Shown here: positions 1 to 8,032 of the stretch, piece after piece
Position numbering within the stretch: position 1 is the first letter of the stretch
Layout of the letters: each line of letters opens with the position of its first letter
DNA from: DUPH01 sp035449085
GTDB taxonomy: Bacteria; Verrucomicrobiota; Kiritimatiellia; RFP12; UBA1067
DNA length: 11,699 nucleotides
NCBI GenBank assembly: GCA_035449085.1
Contig: DAOTKE010000103.1
Location: 1-11,699 of the forward strand
Reading direction: 5' to 3'
Notes under the pieces: generated by a model
The model's database searches: none
Seen by the model: only the letters and a program-made list of their open reading frames with translations
What the model was told of the DNA's origin: nothing
Translations under genes and position numbers: made by a program

Positions 1-92
1 CGCCATGCGATCCCTCACCGCACAAAAACCGTTCAAATAAAAACGCCCTGCGCCCCCGGGCACCTTGCCCAGAAACATGTTGACGTCTGGGC

Positions 93-122
93 TTGCGTAC
101 AGTCCGACGAACATCGTATAAA
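93..122 (+). promoter_or_regulatory. Weak sigma70-like promoter candidate for the kinase gene
   Basis: TTGCGT (93-98) and TATAAA (117-122) are separated by 18 bases, which would start transcription near 128-130 and leave a leader of about 20 bases before the ATG at 149. The -10 box is good and the -35 box is poor. A second -35-like word, TTGACG at 80-85, has no matching -10 at 16-18 bases. This is a pattern match only, and promoter consensus in this lineage is poorly known. Confidence 0.3.
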
Positions 123-135
123 GGAGACACATCGT

Positions 136-140
136 AAGGA
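136..140 (+). promoter_or_regulatory. Ribosome binding site for the kinase gene
   Basis: AAGGA lies 8 bases before the ATG at 149 and supports that start over the in-frame ATG at 161. Another AAGGAG at 121-126 is too far upstream and overlaps the candidate -10 box. Confidence 0.55.
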
Positions 141-148
141 TCTCAACG

Positions 149-853
149 ATGTCGCCACATATGAAACTTGATCGCGACAGTTTTTCGAAGCTCAACAAAA
201 CCTGCATTCACAAGGGCAGATGGTGCAATGCCGATTGTTGGCGCGTCACGGTCGGCGGCGAATGGTTCGTCAAAGACTTCAGTGCCCGCCCCCTGTTTCT
301 GCGCTGGACACTTGGCGTGTGGATGACGCGACGAGAATGCGCGTTTCTGCAGTGCGTCGAGTCGGGCGGCTACACGCCTGCGGCGACAATGCGCCTCGAC
401 CGCTTCGCGCTGGCCCAGCGCTTTGTCCCGAGCCGCGCACTCAACACCTTCACTCCGGGCGAACTTCCTCCCGCATTTTTCGCGCGGCTGGAGACTCAGG
501 TCAGAGACATGCACCGCCGACAGGTGGTGCATCTTGACCTGCGTAACGCCAACAACATTCTGGTCACGCCGGACGGCCAACCGCTCCTGATCGATTTCCA
601 ATCCGCCGTCCGCACCGCACACCTGCCGATGCGTGTCCGCAAGTTTCTGGAACGGCTCGACCTCTCCGGCATCTACAAGCATTGGGCACGGTTCGCGCCT
701 GAATCGCTCGGGACCCCGCGCGAAAAGGTCTTGCTCTGGCAATTACGTGTCCGCAAATGGTGGCGCTTCCGCGGCTACAAGATCTTCATGCTGCGCCAAA
801 GGCCGCTAAAGAAGTTTGAAACCGCCTTACTCCACAAGTACGATGGCACGTAA
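149..853 (+). CDS. RIO/WaaP-like small protein kinase-fold protein, possible envelope sugar kinase
   Basis: A 234-residue protein with a compact kinase fold. Visible motifs are the ATP-anchoring lysine in EWFVKDF (K42), a helix-C glutamate (E63 in RREC), the catalytic loop HLDLRNANN (D130, N135) and the metal-binding IDF (D149). All key catalytic positions are present, so it is probably active. The shape resembles the RIO1, KdkA/WaaP and lipopolysaccharide-core kinase group, which phosphorylate proteins or Kdo/heptose in the inner core. Which substrate applies here cannot be told. There is no signal peptide or membrane segment, so it should be cytoplasmic. The C-terminal 60 residues are rich in Arg, Lys and Trp, as in kinases that sit at the membrane. 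Its last codons overlap the favoured start of the next gene, suggesting co-transcription and coupling. A protein kinase function or an aminoglycoside-phosphotransferase-like role are alternatives. Confidence 0.75.
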   Translation: MSPHMKLDRDSFSKLNKTCIHKGRWCNADCWRVTVGGEWFVKDFSARPLFLRWTLGVWMTRRECAFLQCVESGGYTPAATMRLDRFALAQRFVPSRALNTFTPGELPPAFFARLETQVRDMHRRQVVHLDLRNANNILVTPDGQPLLIDFQSAVRTAHLPMRVRKFLERLDLSGIYKHWARFAPESLGTPREKVLLWQLRVRKWWRFRGYKIFMLRQRPLKKFETALLHKYDGT

Positions 854-3800
854 CCCTTGGAGTCGTATGCCTCACTTACCCTACTCTTGTCTGACGTTTG
901 TTCCGCTCGTGCTCGCTCATGCGACCGAGCCTATGCTCACCCCGCCCTCTGGCTGTGTCCGCTTCAGCCCAGCGCACGGCGCGATCACTGCCGTCACCCC
1001 CACGGGACAGACGGGATCGGTCTGGCAGAGCGGCGAGAATGGCCTGTGGTCCGCCACTTTTGCTGACGGTTCTACGATACACGCATCAAGTTTCCACGCC
1101 ACCAACGCGCTGCGTACTTTCGCCAGTCACTCGGGACCCGGACAGGATGAATGGACTTTCACCTATCGCGCGCCTGAAATGACGGTACTGGTTCGCGCAC
1201 GTGCGCGGCCTGACGGTATCGAACTCTCCGCCGACACCGCGCCTGCCACGCAGACACTCCTGCGCTTTGACCTGCCTGGCCGTCTACGCTTCGCACCCGG
1301 TTCGGTCAAGCGCTTCATCATGCCCCACAGCGGCAATACCGGTCTCGGCCTCGCGCTGAACCACCGTTTCTTTGAGCCGCAACCCGCGGACCGCCCATCG
1401 GGCTGGCCCCTCTCCAGTGTAGGCCCATCAGGCTACCGGCAGCTTTACGGCGGCAACCTCAGACTGCGTGAGGTGCACGATCCGGTTGTGCCTCTCGTCG
1501 TGACCGAAGAAGGCAAACGCTGGTTCTCCCCCATGGCGGTATCCCGTATCAGCCGAGCTTCGGCAGTTGTGAATCGCCCCCCTACCGCTTCACAAGCCGA
1601 TCTCGTGCTGATCGATTCCGCCCACGGCCCCTACTTCTCGGCTAGCCGTCTCGGCGGAACTCAGGGCGGCCTCTGGCGCATCGGCGGTGGCGTGCGCAAA
1701 GAGGAGGCTCCCGTTATCCTCCCACTGGTCACCGCCACGGTCGCCAAACTTGCCGCCGCGCCCGATACGCAGCGTGCCCGTATCGGCCTCGTCAGCCTCG
1801 TCAACGGGCCGGAGCGCGGCTCGTGGTGTGATGTCACGGTCGTCGAGTGGCGCGATCAGTTGTCCGCCATCGCCGCCCGTTCACGCGGCCGCCTGACCTT
1901 CACCGAACTGACCTCCGCACACGAGATGCTGGCAGCCGCCCGCGCCTCGGACTATCTTTGTATCCTCAACCCCTACGGTGAAGCCATCCCCGTGCCGACC
2001 GACGACGGGCTCGCTGACACGCTTGAAGCCGTGCGGGCATATGTCCGAGGGGGAGGGCACTGGTTCGAAGTCGGAGGCTATTCCTTCTACTGTGTGATGC
2101 GTCCGGCCCGCTTCTATACCCACTCGCTCCCCTACCCGTCCGCCTTTGCCGATTTCATGCACCTGGACTCGAAAAACGGTCGCGCCGCACTCTACCGCGT
2201 GCAGCCGCGCACCGTCACGCAGCCGTGGGCGGCCGCCACATCCCCTGCCGACATCTTTGTGCCGGGCCAATTGGGCTGCGGTGGCGATGAACGGGGCGGT
2301 TCTTGCGAACATGCCTTCCACACGCACGTCACGGCCGGCACCACCTGGCGTACGCCCACGGTGCGTTTGACCCTTGGCACACCCGTGTCGGACGATCTTA
2401 CGCGCTATGCAACGGCCAATAACATCACCCGTCCGCTTACCGCCAAGCTCGCCGCCGACACCCTCGCGCGCCTCAAACAGGCCCCTCTGGTCTACCTGCG
2501 CGGCACCTGCCGTGATAAAGACGCGTCCCTCGAAAGCCTGCCCGTGCCCGCGTTGATCCACTTCGCAGACTATCTCAAAGGTGGTTTCGACAAAGAGTAC
2601 CCCGACCATCTGCCGCCCCACCCGTCCTTTGGCACATCCGAAGAGCTGCGCGCCTTTTTCGCCCGTGCCCGCGCCATGGGGCATCTGGTCTCTCCCTACA
2701 CGAATCCCACCTGGTGGTGTGATGACCCCAAAGGGCCGACCTTTGTGCGAGAAGGCGACGCCCCCCTGCTCAAAGGACTCGATGGCCAACCACGCCGCGA
2801 ACGCTACCAAAACAACACCGGGTGGACGATCACCCTCTGGCACCCAGCCGTCCAGGCCGCCAACCGCGTCACCGTGCAGCAGTTCACGCGCGAGTTCCCG
2901 GTCGACATCCTCTTTCAGGACCAGTGTGGCGCGCGCGGCTGGCACTACGACACCAATCCTGCTTCGCCATGTCCGTATGCCTACAGCGAGGGTATGATCG
3001 CAATGAACGACGAGGACAGCCGCGTGGTACCGCTCGGCACCGAAAACGGCTGGGACCGTGTGGCCAATTACCAGACCCTGCTTAGCGGCCTGAGCTGGGG
3101 TCTCGTCCCCACCACACACAGGCCGTCCTGGGTGCGCCTTTTCAAGGCCGTCTATCCGGCCGACACATGGGAGATTTTCCCGCTGGCCCTCGCACTGATG
3201 CACGACAAGGCGATCTTCCTGCACCACGATCTCGGGCAGTTCGTCACCAATGATCAGGTGCTCTCCTGGACATTGGGCCTCGGCTACAGCCTCAGTTACA
3301 ATGTCACGGCTTGGATGCTCAAGCAGGACGAACATGCCCAGTGGCTGGCTTGGCTCGCCTGCCTGCAACAAAACGTCTGCGCCCGTTATCTGGGCGAACC
3401 GCTACGCGCGTTCACGCATGATCGTGCCCCGTTGCTGGCGGCCGGCGGCGACCCGCGCCGCGAAGCGGACGACGGCACGCTCGACGCGACGTACGGCGAC
3501 GTGCGTCTGCGCTGCAATCTCGGCGATACCCCGCGTAATGTCGCGGGTGTACAGCTCCCCGCCTACGGTTTCCGCGCCGATGCGCCCGGTCTCACGGCGG
3601 GCCGCGCGCCGGATGGGACCGGATACGTGACAAAACGTGAAGGGGATCGCTGCGAACTGTGGCTCTACGGCGCGCCCGGTGCCACCGTCTCAATCCCGGC
3701 ACCGTTCGACAACACCACCGCTTTCACGCTCGACGGTGCCCCCGACACACGTCTCAGCGTGGTCGACGGCACGCTACGCCTCACCTTGCCGCCACGCGGC

Positions 3801-4625
3801 AGCATCGCTCGCATGCCGCCGCCGCCCGAACGCGCCGCTCTCGCGCCGCGCGATTGGCCAGGCGCCAAACCCGCGGTCGCCGTGATCGATCTGGGGCCGG
3901 GTATCGCACCGGCCTTGACCACCCTCACGCCGTCCGCCTGGCGGGCCGCACTGGAAACCTCGGCCCTGGTTCGTCAGCATGGGCTGACGGTGCGCACGCT
4001 GTCGACGTATGAAGAGCTTGCCGACGCTCTGGCCGCAGGGCCGGATCGGGTTTTCACTATCATCAATCCATACGGCGAACTTTTCCTGACACCAGGTCCC
4101 GGTCGCTGGCGCGAAACGCTCGATGCCATACGCGCGTATGTCAATCGCGGTGGCATCTGGTGGGAAACCGCCGCCTACTCCTTCCACCGCGCGGCGTTCC
4201 GTCAGGGCAACGCCTGGCAGACCGAGCACACGGGAGCCGCAGGGCTCAATCACCTCCGGCTCCCGATCAGCTCGGGAGATGTCGACCAGCAACCGGAACC
4301 GCTTCGCGTGACCGGCACAGGAAAAGCCTGGCTCGGTGAAGAGCTCGCCGCACGTGTCGCCCGGTGCGTGAGCGTGGTCAACCGAGGCACACCATCGGCT
4401 TCGAGCGCACCCGTCACTGTGTTGGTGGCCGGTCTCGAGCACGGTTTCATCGGCGGCTACCGGTTGGAAGGCTGGGGCACACTCTGGCGCGTGGGCGGCT
4501 TCAATCCCGATCCGGAACTGACGCCCGCTGTCGCGGTCGCCACGCTCCTTCACCAGTACACCACGCCCCCCGAGCCGTTACCGCCATTCGGCACCCGCTT
4601 CCTCTACCACGCCGTCGCCCGATAG
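843..4625 (+). CDS. Large secreted DUF6259-like/glycoside-hydrolase-type protein with mirrored flanking modules
   Basis: A 1260-residue protein. The ATG at 843 gives a basic n-region and hydrophobic stretch (MARNPWSR, then about 16 apolar residues ending LAHA), a typical Sec signal. Alternatives are TTG 816 and ATG 867, the latter with GGAG 4 bases upstream. Residues about 30-215 look like a beta-sandwich. A 'B' module (about 200-290) carries VVNR (242-245) and LWRIGG (277-282). An 'A' module (about 300-420) carries NPYGE (376-380) and YVRGGGHWFEVGGYSF (400-415). The core (about 535-855) looks like a TIM-barrel hydrolase, with candidate acidic residues D693 in FQDQCG and E734 in GTENGW. After a beta-rich stretch (about 860-1005) come a second A (INPYGEL 1074-1080, YVNRGG from 1099) and a second B (VVNR 1178-1181, LWRVGG 1214-1219). 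The A modules recall class-I glutamine-amidotransferase-like folds. The resemblance to DUF6259 proteins is from memory, and the substrate is unknown. Confidence 0.65.
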   Translation: MARNPWSRMPHLPYSCLTFVPLVLAHATEPMLTPPSGCVRFSPAHGAITAVTPTGQTGSVWQSGENGLWSATFADGSTIHASSFHATNALRTFASHSGPGQDEWTFTYRAPEMTVLVRARARPDGIELSADTAPATQTLLRFDLPGRLRFAPGSVKRFIMPHSGNTGLGLALNHRFFEPQPADRPSGWPLSSVGPSGYRQLYGGNLRLREVHDPVVPLVVTEEGKRWFSPMAVSRISRASAVVNRPPTASQADLVLIDSAHGPYFSASRLGGTQGGLWRIGGGVRKEEAPVILPLVTATVAKLAAAPDTQRARIGLVSLVNGPERGSWCDVTVVEWRDQLSAIAARSRGRLTFTELTSAHEMLAAARASDYLCILNPYGEAIPVPTDDGLADTLEAVRAYVRGGGHWFEVGGYSFYCVMRPARFYTHSLPYPSAFADFMHLDSKNGRAALYRVQPRTVTQPWAAATSPADIFVPGQLGCGGDERGGSCEHAFHTHVTAGTTWRTPTVRLTLGTPVSDDLTRYATANNITRPLTAKLAADTLARLKQAPLVYLRGTCRDKDASLESLPVPALIHFADYLKGGFDKEYPDHLPPHPSFGTSEELRAFFARARAMGHLVSPYTNPTWWCDDPKGPTFVREGDAPLLKGLDGQPRRERYQNNTGWTITLWHPAVQAANRVTVQQFTREFPVDILFQDQCGARGWHYDTNPASPCPYAYSEGMIAMNDEDSRVVPLGTENGWDRVANYQTLLSGLSWGLVPTTHRPSWVRLFKAVYPADTWEIFPLALALMHDKAIFLHHDLGQFVTNDQVLSWTLGLGYSLSYNVTAWMLKQDEHAQWLAWLACLQQNVCARYLGEPLRAFTHDRAPLLAAGGDPRREADDGTLDATYGDVRLRCNLGDTPRNVAGVQLPAYGFRADAPGLTAGRAPDGTGYVTKREGDRCELWLYGAPGATVSIPAPFDNTTAFTLDGAPDTRLSVVDGTLRLTLPPRGSIARMPPPPERAALAPRDWPGAKPAVAVIDLGPGIAPALTTLTPSAWRAALETSALVRQHGLTVRTLSTYEELADALAAGPDRVFTIINPYGELFLTPGPGRWRETLDAIRAYVNRGGIWWETAAYSFHRAAFRQGNAWQTEHTGAAGLNHLRLPISSGDVDQQPEPLRVTGTGKAWLGEELAARVARCVSVVNRGTPSASSAPVTVLVAGLEHGFIGGYRLEGWGTLWRVGGFNPDPELTPAVAVATLLHQYTTPPEPLPPFGTRFLYHAVAR

Positions 4626-4633
4626 CCGACACC
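4626..4633. other. Eight-base convergent gap between the two transcription units
   Basis: The + strand stop TAG (4623-4625) and the minus-strand stop TGA (complement of 4634-4636) are 8 bases apart. There is no room for an intrinsic terminator between them and none was seen in the ends of either gene, so transcripts from each side probably run into the other gene's 3' end. Confidence 0.7.
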
Positions 4634-6244
4634 TCATTTGACGAAAAGAATCGGCTGGGAGAACAGCATATCGACAACGCCCAACGGGGTTCCAGCGTCA
4701 CCATCCATATAAACCACGCCACCACTGTCGCCCCGCATATCATGCAGACGCGCGATCTGAAACACGTTCAGCGCGGAGAATGCGGCTGGTGACAGCGCTT
4801 GGCCGCCAGAATGGGTGTTCGGGTATGCGAAGGCCTCAGCCCGCACATACCGACAGGCGATACTGCCGTCCGCTGCACGCGGCAAAACAAAGGTTGCCGA
4901 ACCACCATCCATGACCTGCGCGAGCCCCTTGTCCGTGATGAACCGGATCTGCATGTTCGGACGGCGCTGCGTGTCGGCCCCGTCAACTGCCACATCGAGA
5001 CTCACCGGTCGTCCCTGCTCACGACGCAACGAAATACGCGTAAACTTGAAACCGCTCAGATCGTAGGGCGACACAGGCTTACCGTCCGTTCCGACGGACA
5101 TCGCGCCGATCAGGCCAAAAAAACACCCGTTACGGTACGCGCGCAACGCCTGCCGTTCACGCGACGCCACGTCGCCGCCGGGAGGCATCATCAGCACGTT
5201 GCGGCCGCGACCGAAAAAGCAATGGTCCTTCACGAAGAACCCGTAACAGCGTCGGCCTGTTCTCAGCACCTCATCCCACAGCGTGTAAAAGGGCATTGTG
5301 GCCGCCTTTTCCAGCGTCGTCCCGCCAAACATGACGTGCTGGTTCCACACCTCAATGCCCAACACGCGCGGATCAAAATCCAGATAGGCGGTCACACGCG
5401 ATAAGGGTTCGGTCGGGTGGTTGAGCGTGATACCGCCCCCATCAGGAAACATCAGCCCTTCAATGGGGCGTCCATCAGCGTCCCGCGCATTGCCGTCAAG
5501 CGCGGCCCGGAAGGCATCGCGCCATGGGCGGTAGGTCCCCTGCATCAGACGAAACTGGGTGATACGCACCGACGCAGGATCAAAGGCAATCCGTACGCGT
5601 ATCGCCGGTTCCAAGGCTTTCAGCGCCAGAGAACGCGCTGAGGTCAAGGTCAGCACCCGGTCGCTCACGATGCCGCCATCAGGCGGCTCTGAAAAATTCT
5701 TATAGGAAACCTGCCGCGCGCCATCCACCGTGAGGCGTACCGACGCCTCGGCGCCGGCCCCCGCAACAGCGGCGAACGACAGGTCGAGGCGATAGATCCC
5801 GCGCCACGGCTCGTTCGCCGGATCGAACACATGCAGTCCCTTAAACGCATACTCAATCGGCGAACGGTCCCGCTGGACACGCGGCGTCTCACCATAGCCG
5901 GTCGTATAATAACTGCCCACGGCATTGAAGTGTAACGGGGAATCCGTGGTGCTGTGCTGCTCCGCGTTTGGCGCGCCCAGCACCTCGGGATGGGCCCGCC
6001 GGAACTCTTCGGGAAACGGATAGAGCGGTTTCGAGGGATAGTAATTAGAAACCGGCAGATGCCCATAACCCATGTTGTGCATCATCTGCAATCGGTTTGC
6101 AGATACATGCTGGTGCGTGAAGGAGTGCACATACGTGACCGTATCCCAATCCACATCGTAATAAGGATCCAGCACAGTCTCAGCCGCGCCGGATGTGGCG
6201 GCGGCCAGCAACACGCCGAACGCCGCAATCCGCTGTTTAGCCAT
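4634..6244 (-). CDS. Secreted PHP-domain-like phosphoesterase
   Basis: A 536-residue protein. The ATG at 6244 is chosen because GGGGA sits 7 bases upstream. The alternative TTG one codon earlier is less likely. A Sec signal is clear (MAKQRIAAFG, then an apolar run ending SGAAE). PHP (polymerase and histidinol phosphatase) hallmarks appear in order: the first metal pair HQH (H44, H46), NHPT (275-278), GIEVWNQ (296-302), the WDEVL...GRR helix and a final DH (D340, H341) followed by FFGRG. Residues about 150-240 look like a beta-sandwich insert. PHP proteins bind two or three metals and hydrolyse phosphate esters, here probably outside the cytoplasm. The last motif reads VKDHCFF where many relatives have DD-x-H, so one ligand may differ. 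The C-terminal 150 residues are beta-rich and unassigned. It lies 110 bases after a GDPD gene on the same strand, and a shared phosphate-scavenging or phospholipid-turnover role is inferred only. Confidence 0.7.
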   Translation of the reverse strand: MAKQRIAAFGVLLAAATSGAAETVLDPYYDVDWDTVTYVHSFTHQHVSANRLQMMHNMGYGHLPVSNYYPSKPLYPFPEEFRRAHPEVLGAPNAEQHSTTDSPLHFNAVGSYYTTGYGETPRVQRDRSPIEYAFKGLHVFDPANEPWRGIYRLDLSFAAVAGAGAEASVRLTVDGARQVSYKNFSEPPDGGIVSDRVLTLTSARSLALKALEPAIRVRIAFDPASVRITQFRLMQGTYRPWRDAFRAALDGNARDADGRPIEGLMFPDGGGITLNHPTEPLSRVTAYLDFDPRVLGIEVWNQHVMFGGTTLEKAATMPFYTLWDEVLRTGRRCYGFFVKDHCFFGRGRNVLMMPPGGDVASRERQALRAYRNGCFFGLIGAMSVGTDGKPVSPYDLSGFKFTRISLRREQGRPVSLDVAVDGADTQRRPNMQIRFITDKGLAQVMDGGSATFVLPRAADGSIACRYVRAEAFAYPNTHSGGQALSPAAFSALNVFQIARLHDMRGDSGGVVYMDGDAGTPLGVVDMLFSQPILFVK

Positions 6245-6310
6245 CAATCTATCCCCGTTGATTCATCTGCTCTGGATACCTACAGGCCGCGTGAAAATCT
6301 TGAGCGTTGC

Positions 6311-6319
6311 AGTATACCA
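6311..6319 (-). promoter_or_regulatory. Extended -10 promoter candidate before the PHP gene
   Basis: On the minus strand the word TGGTATACT matches an extended -10 element (TG-N-TATAAT) at five of six core bases. No recognisable -35 box stands 16-18 bases upstream, which is usual for extended -10 promoters. Transcription would start about 60 bases before the ATG at 6244. It would let the PHP gene be expressed apart from the GDPD/LamG genes upstream. Pattern match only. Confidence 0.4.
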
Positions 6320-6354
6320 CTCTCGATCAGTCACGGCGCCGTCGCGCGGCGGGC

Positions 6355-7197
6355 TTATTTCCGAGCCATCCCACCGTATATCGCCTTCTTGAGCGCCGCG
6401 CCGCAATCGCTGGTGATGGTCTCAACACCCATGTTGACTAACTCGCGCGCGCGCGGCTCGCGATTGACCGTCCAGATATGGACTGAGAGTCCTGCATCCT
6501 TGATCGCACGAATGTAATCGGGCTTGATATCGACCGAATCCTGAATATCCACACCCGACGCTTGGCACGCCTTGGCCTGGGCGATGATCTGCTCAACGGT
6601 CGGCCCCGGCTTCCCGTTCTTTCGGGGCCCGGTTGAGGACAGCCAATACGCGCGATACGCCGGCAACTCTTTACGTACCGCCGCGATCACGTCCGCATTG
6701 AAACAGATAAAGAGCACACGCTCCGGTGTGGCTTTGGGCTCAGCTTTGATCACCTCAACCAGGCGCGGGAGGATCTCCAGGCCAGACTTGACCTCCACAT
6801 AGATCTCGATACCGTCGCGCGCCAGCGTGAGCGCCTCGCTCAATGTCGGCATCCGCTCGCCTTTGAACTGCGGCCCCTTCCACGAGCCCACGTCCAGCGC
6901 CTGCAACTCGGCGAGTGAGGCCTGACTGGGTTTCAACTCCGCGCCGCCGGTACGTTTGGTCGAGCCGTCATGCAGACAGACAATCTCGTTGTCTTGGGTG
7001 AGATGGACATCGCATTCGAACCCGTCCGCACCATTCTCCACCGCCGCGCGGAAAGCGGCCATCGTGTTTTCAGGCGCGCGCATCGATTCGCCCCGATGCG
7101 AGATGAACCGCGCATGCGGCGTCTCCGCATGCGCCCAGCCGGTCACCACCGCGCCCGTCATCACCACAGCCATTACCCGAGTCATCATCCTAGTCAT
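6355..7197 (-). CDS. Secreted glycerophosphodiester phosphodiesterase (GDPD), stand-alone catalytic form
   Basis: A 280-residue protein with the usual length of a single GDPD domain plus signal peptide (MTRMMTRVMAVVM... ending WAHAE). GDPD enzymes use metal to split glycerophosphodiesters into glycerol 3-phosphate and an alcohol. Motifs seen are SHRGES (H34, R35), APENT, the metal pair in FECDV (E61, D63), the catalytic LHDGS (H76), the EIYVEVK strand and HIWTVN near the end. The usual HD-x-TLDRTT appears as HDGSTKRTG, a mild change. All core residues are present, so it should be active. A purine-rich AAAGGA lies 11 bases before the ATG. It is 25 bases downstream of the frameshifted LamG gene and clearly related to the GDPD half of the gene at 9266-10711. 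It carries no LamG domain and so is probably periplasmic or secreted free. Confidence 0.88.
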   Translation of the reverse strand: MTRMMTRVMAVVMTGAVVTGWAHAETPHARFISHRGESMRAPENTMAAFRAAVENGADGFECDVHLTQDNEIVCLHDGSTKRTGGAELKPSQASLAELQALDVGSWKGPQFKGERMPTLSEALTLARDGIEIYVEVKSGLEILPRLVEVIKAEPKATPERVLFICFNADVIAAVRKELPAYRAYWLSSTGPRKNGKPGPTVEQIIAQAKACQASGVDIQDSVDIKPDYIRAIKDAGLSVHIWTVNREPRARELVNMGVETITSDCGAALKKAIYGGMARK

Positions 7198-7222
7198 TGT
7201 TCGTATTGTCCTTTCTTTCGTG

Positions 7223-8032
7223 TTAATAAATCCTGATCAGCGTACCGCCGGGCGGAGGAATGGGAGGAATGACCGTCAACGCGGCGATCTCCTCATCCGT
7301 CAACGCGCGGTCGTAGACGCGCACCTCGTCCCAGATGCCGTTGCCCTTCGAGTTGCCGGCATGACCGCCCGCCAGATTCAGCGTCGGATGAGGATCCATC
7401 CACCCCTCGGCGGTGAGCGAAGCGGTCGCCCGCAACACGCCATCGACATACAGCCGTGTCTGACCTAAACCGAGATTCCAGACGAATGCGATGTGGTACC
7501 AATTGTCAGGACCACGCAGGTTGTCGAGATCATACCTGACATCACCGCCGCCGGTCTTGTTGCTGACCCGCGCCGCGAGTATCCCGTTCTCATAGATCCA
7601 GCACTCCCAATATTCCTGATAGCTCAGATTGTCAAACACGGTCTGATAATTGTACCAAGGGCCGCGCGCGTAGTACCACAACGTGATCGCGCCGACCGGC
7701 GATACCAGCTCATTTGAAATCGAGACATAATCCTGCGACCCTGTTCCGGCACAGCTCAACCCTTTGTAAAAACCGCCCTGCGACTTAACGAAGGTTGGCG
7801 CACCGCTCACCACCACTGAATTGCTGCCGACCACATCCTCCGCCGTACCGTCAAAGGGCACATAGGCCTTCATTCCGCCCTGTCTCGTGCGTTTGTCGTC
7901 AAACATCTCGATAACGCGTCCGGGCGAAAGCGGTGTCTCGAATATCTGCAGATCCTCCACCGCCCCTCTACCGTTCGTATTGTTGACATTCCCGCCACCG
8001 ACGTAAAAAATTTTGTTCCAGGCTCCTGCCAT
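7223..8032 (-). CDS. 3' part of a frameshifted multi-LamG protein (LamG3, end of LamG2)
   Basis: This reading frame holds the end of a LamG domain (FYVGGG, then GRGAVEDLQIFETPL) and one full LamG domain (KAYVPFDG, WYHIAFVW, LYVDGVL, GNGIWDEVRVYDRAL). It ends in a proline-rich tail, PPIPPPGGTLIRIY. It begins at an ATG (8032) with no ribosome binding site and no signal peptide. Its first residues complete the broken domain in the frame upstream, so it is almost certainly the distal half of the gene starting at 9246, joined by a one-base shift in the homopolymer at 8005-8010. LamG domains are beta-sandwiches that bind sugars, calcium or other surface ligands. Part of this domain is nearly identical in DNA to the one in the right-edge gene. 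With the shift repaired, the whole protein would be about 673 residues. Confidence 0.75.
   Translation of the reverse strand: MAGAWNKIFYVGGGNVNNTNGRGAVEDLQIFETPLSPGRVIEMFDDKRTRQGGMKAYVPFDGTAEDVVGSNSVVVSGAPTFVKSQGGFYKGLSCAGTGSQDYVSISNELVSPVGAITLWYYARGPWYNYQTVFDNLSYQEYWECWIYENGILAARVSNKTGGGDVRYDLDNLRGPDNWYHIAFVWNLGLGQTRLYVDGVLRATASLTAEGWMDPHPTLNLAGGHAGNSKGNGIWDEVRVYDRALTDEEIAALTVIPPIPPPGGTLIRIY
7716..7872. repeat. Near-identical LamG-coding block, copy 1
   Basis: An ungapped hand alignment with 11290-11446 gives 12 differences in 157 bases (about 92%). Two exact runs stand out: 28 bases (7716-7743) and 46 bases (7755-7800). The flanks diverge faster. The block codes for the strand region from KAYVPFDG to YVSISN. 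Confidence 0.85.

Noticed and set aside
2..40. Open frame ending TAA at 38-40 (last residues AQKPFK) that could be the end of an upstream gene
   Set aside because: Only 12 codons are visible, too few to tell a real C-terminus from chance.
1881..3371. Long antisense open frame of 496 codons on the minus strand
   Set aside because: It is a mirror of the strongly coding + strand gene at high GC, has no recognisable domain and no ribosome binding site, and its protein is low-complexity-like.
6337..6351. GC-only hairpin CGCCG/CGGCG just after the GDPD stop, as a terminator
   Set aside because: The stem is 5 bp and no T tract follows on the minus strand, so it is not a convincing intrinsic terminator.
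7223..8032. The 3' LamG frame as an independent gene starting at the ATG at 8032
   Set aside because: There is no ribosome binding site or signal peptide, and its first residues complete the domain broken in the upstream frame.
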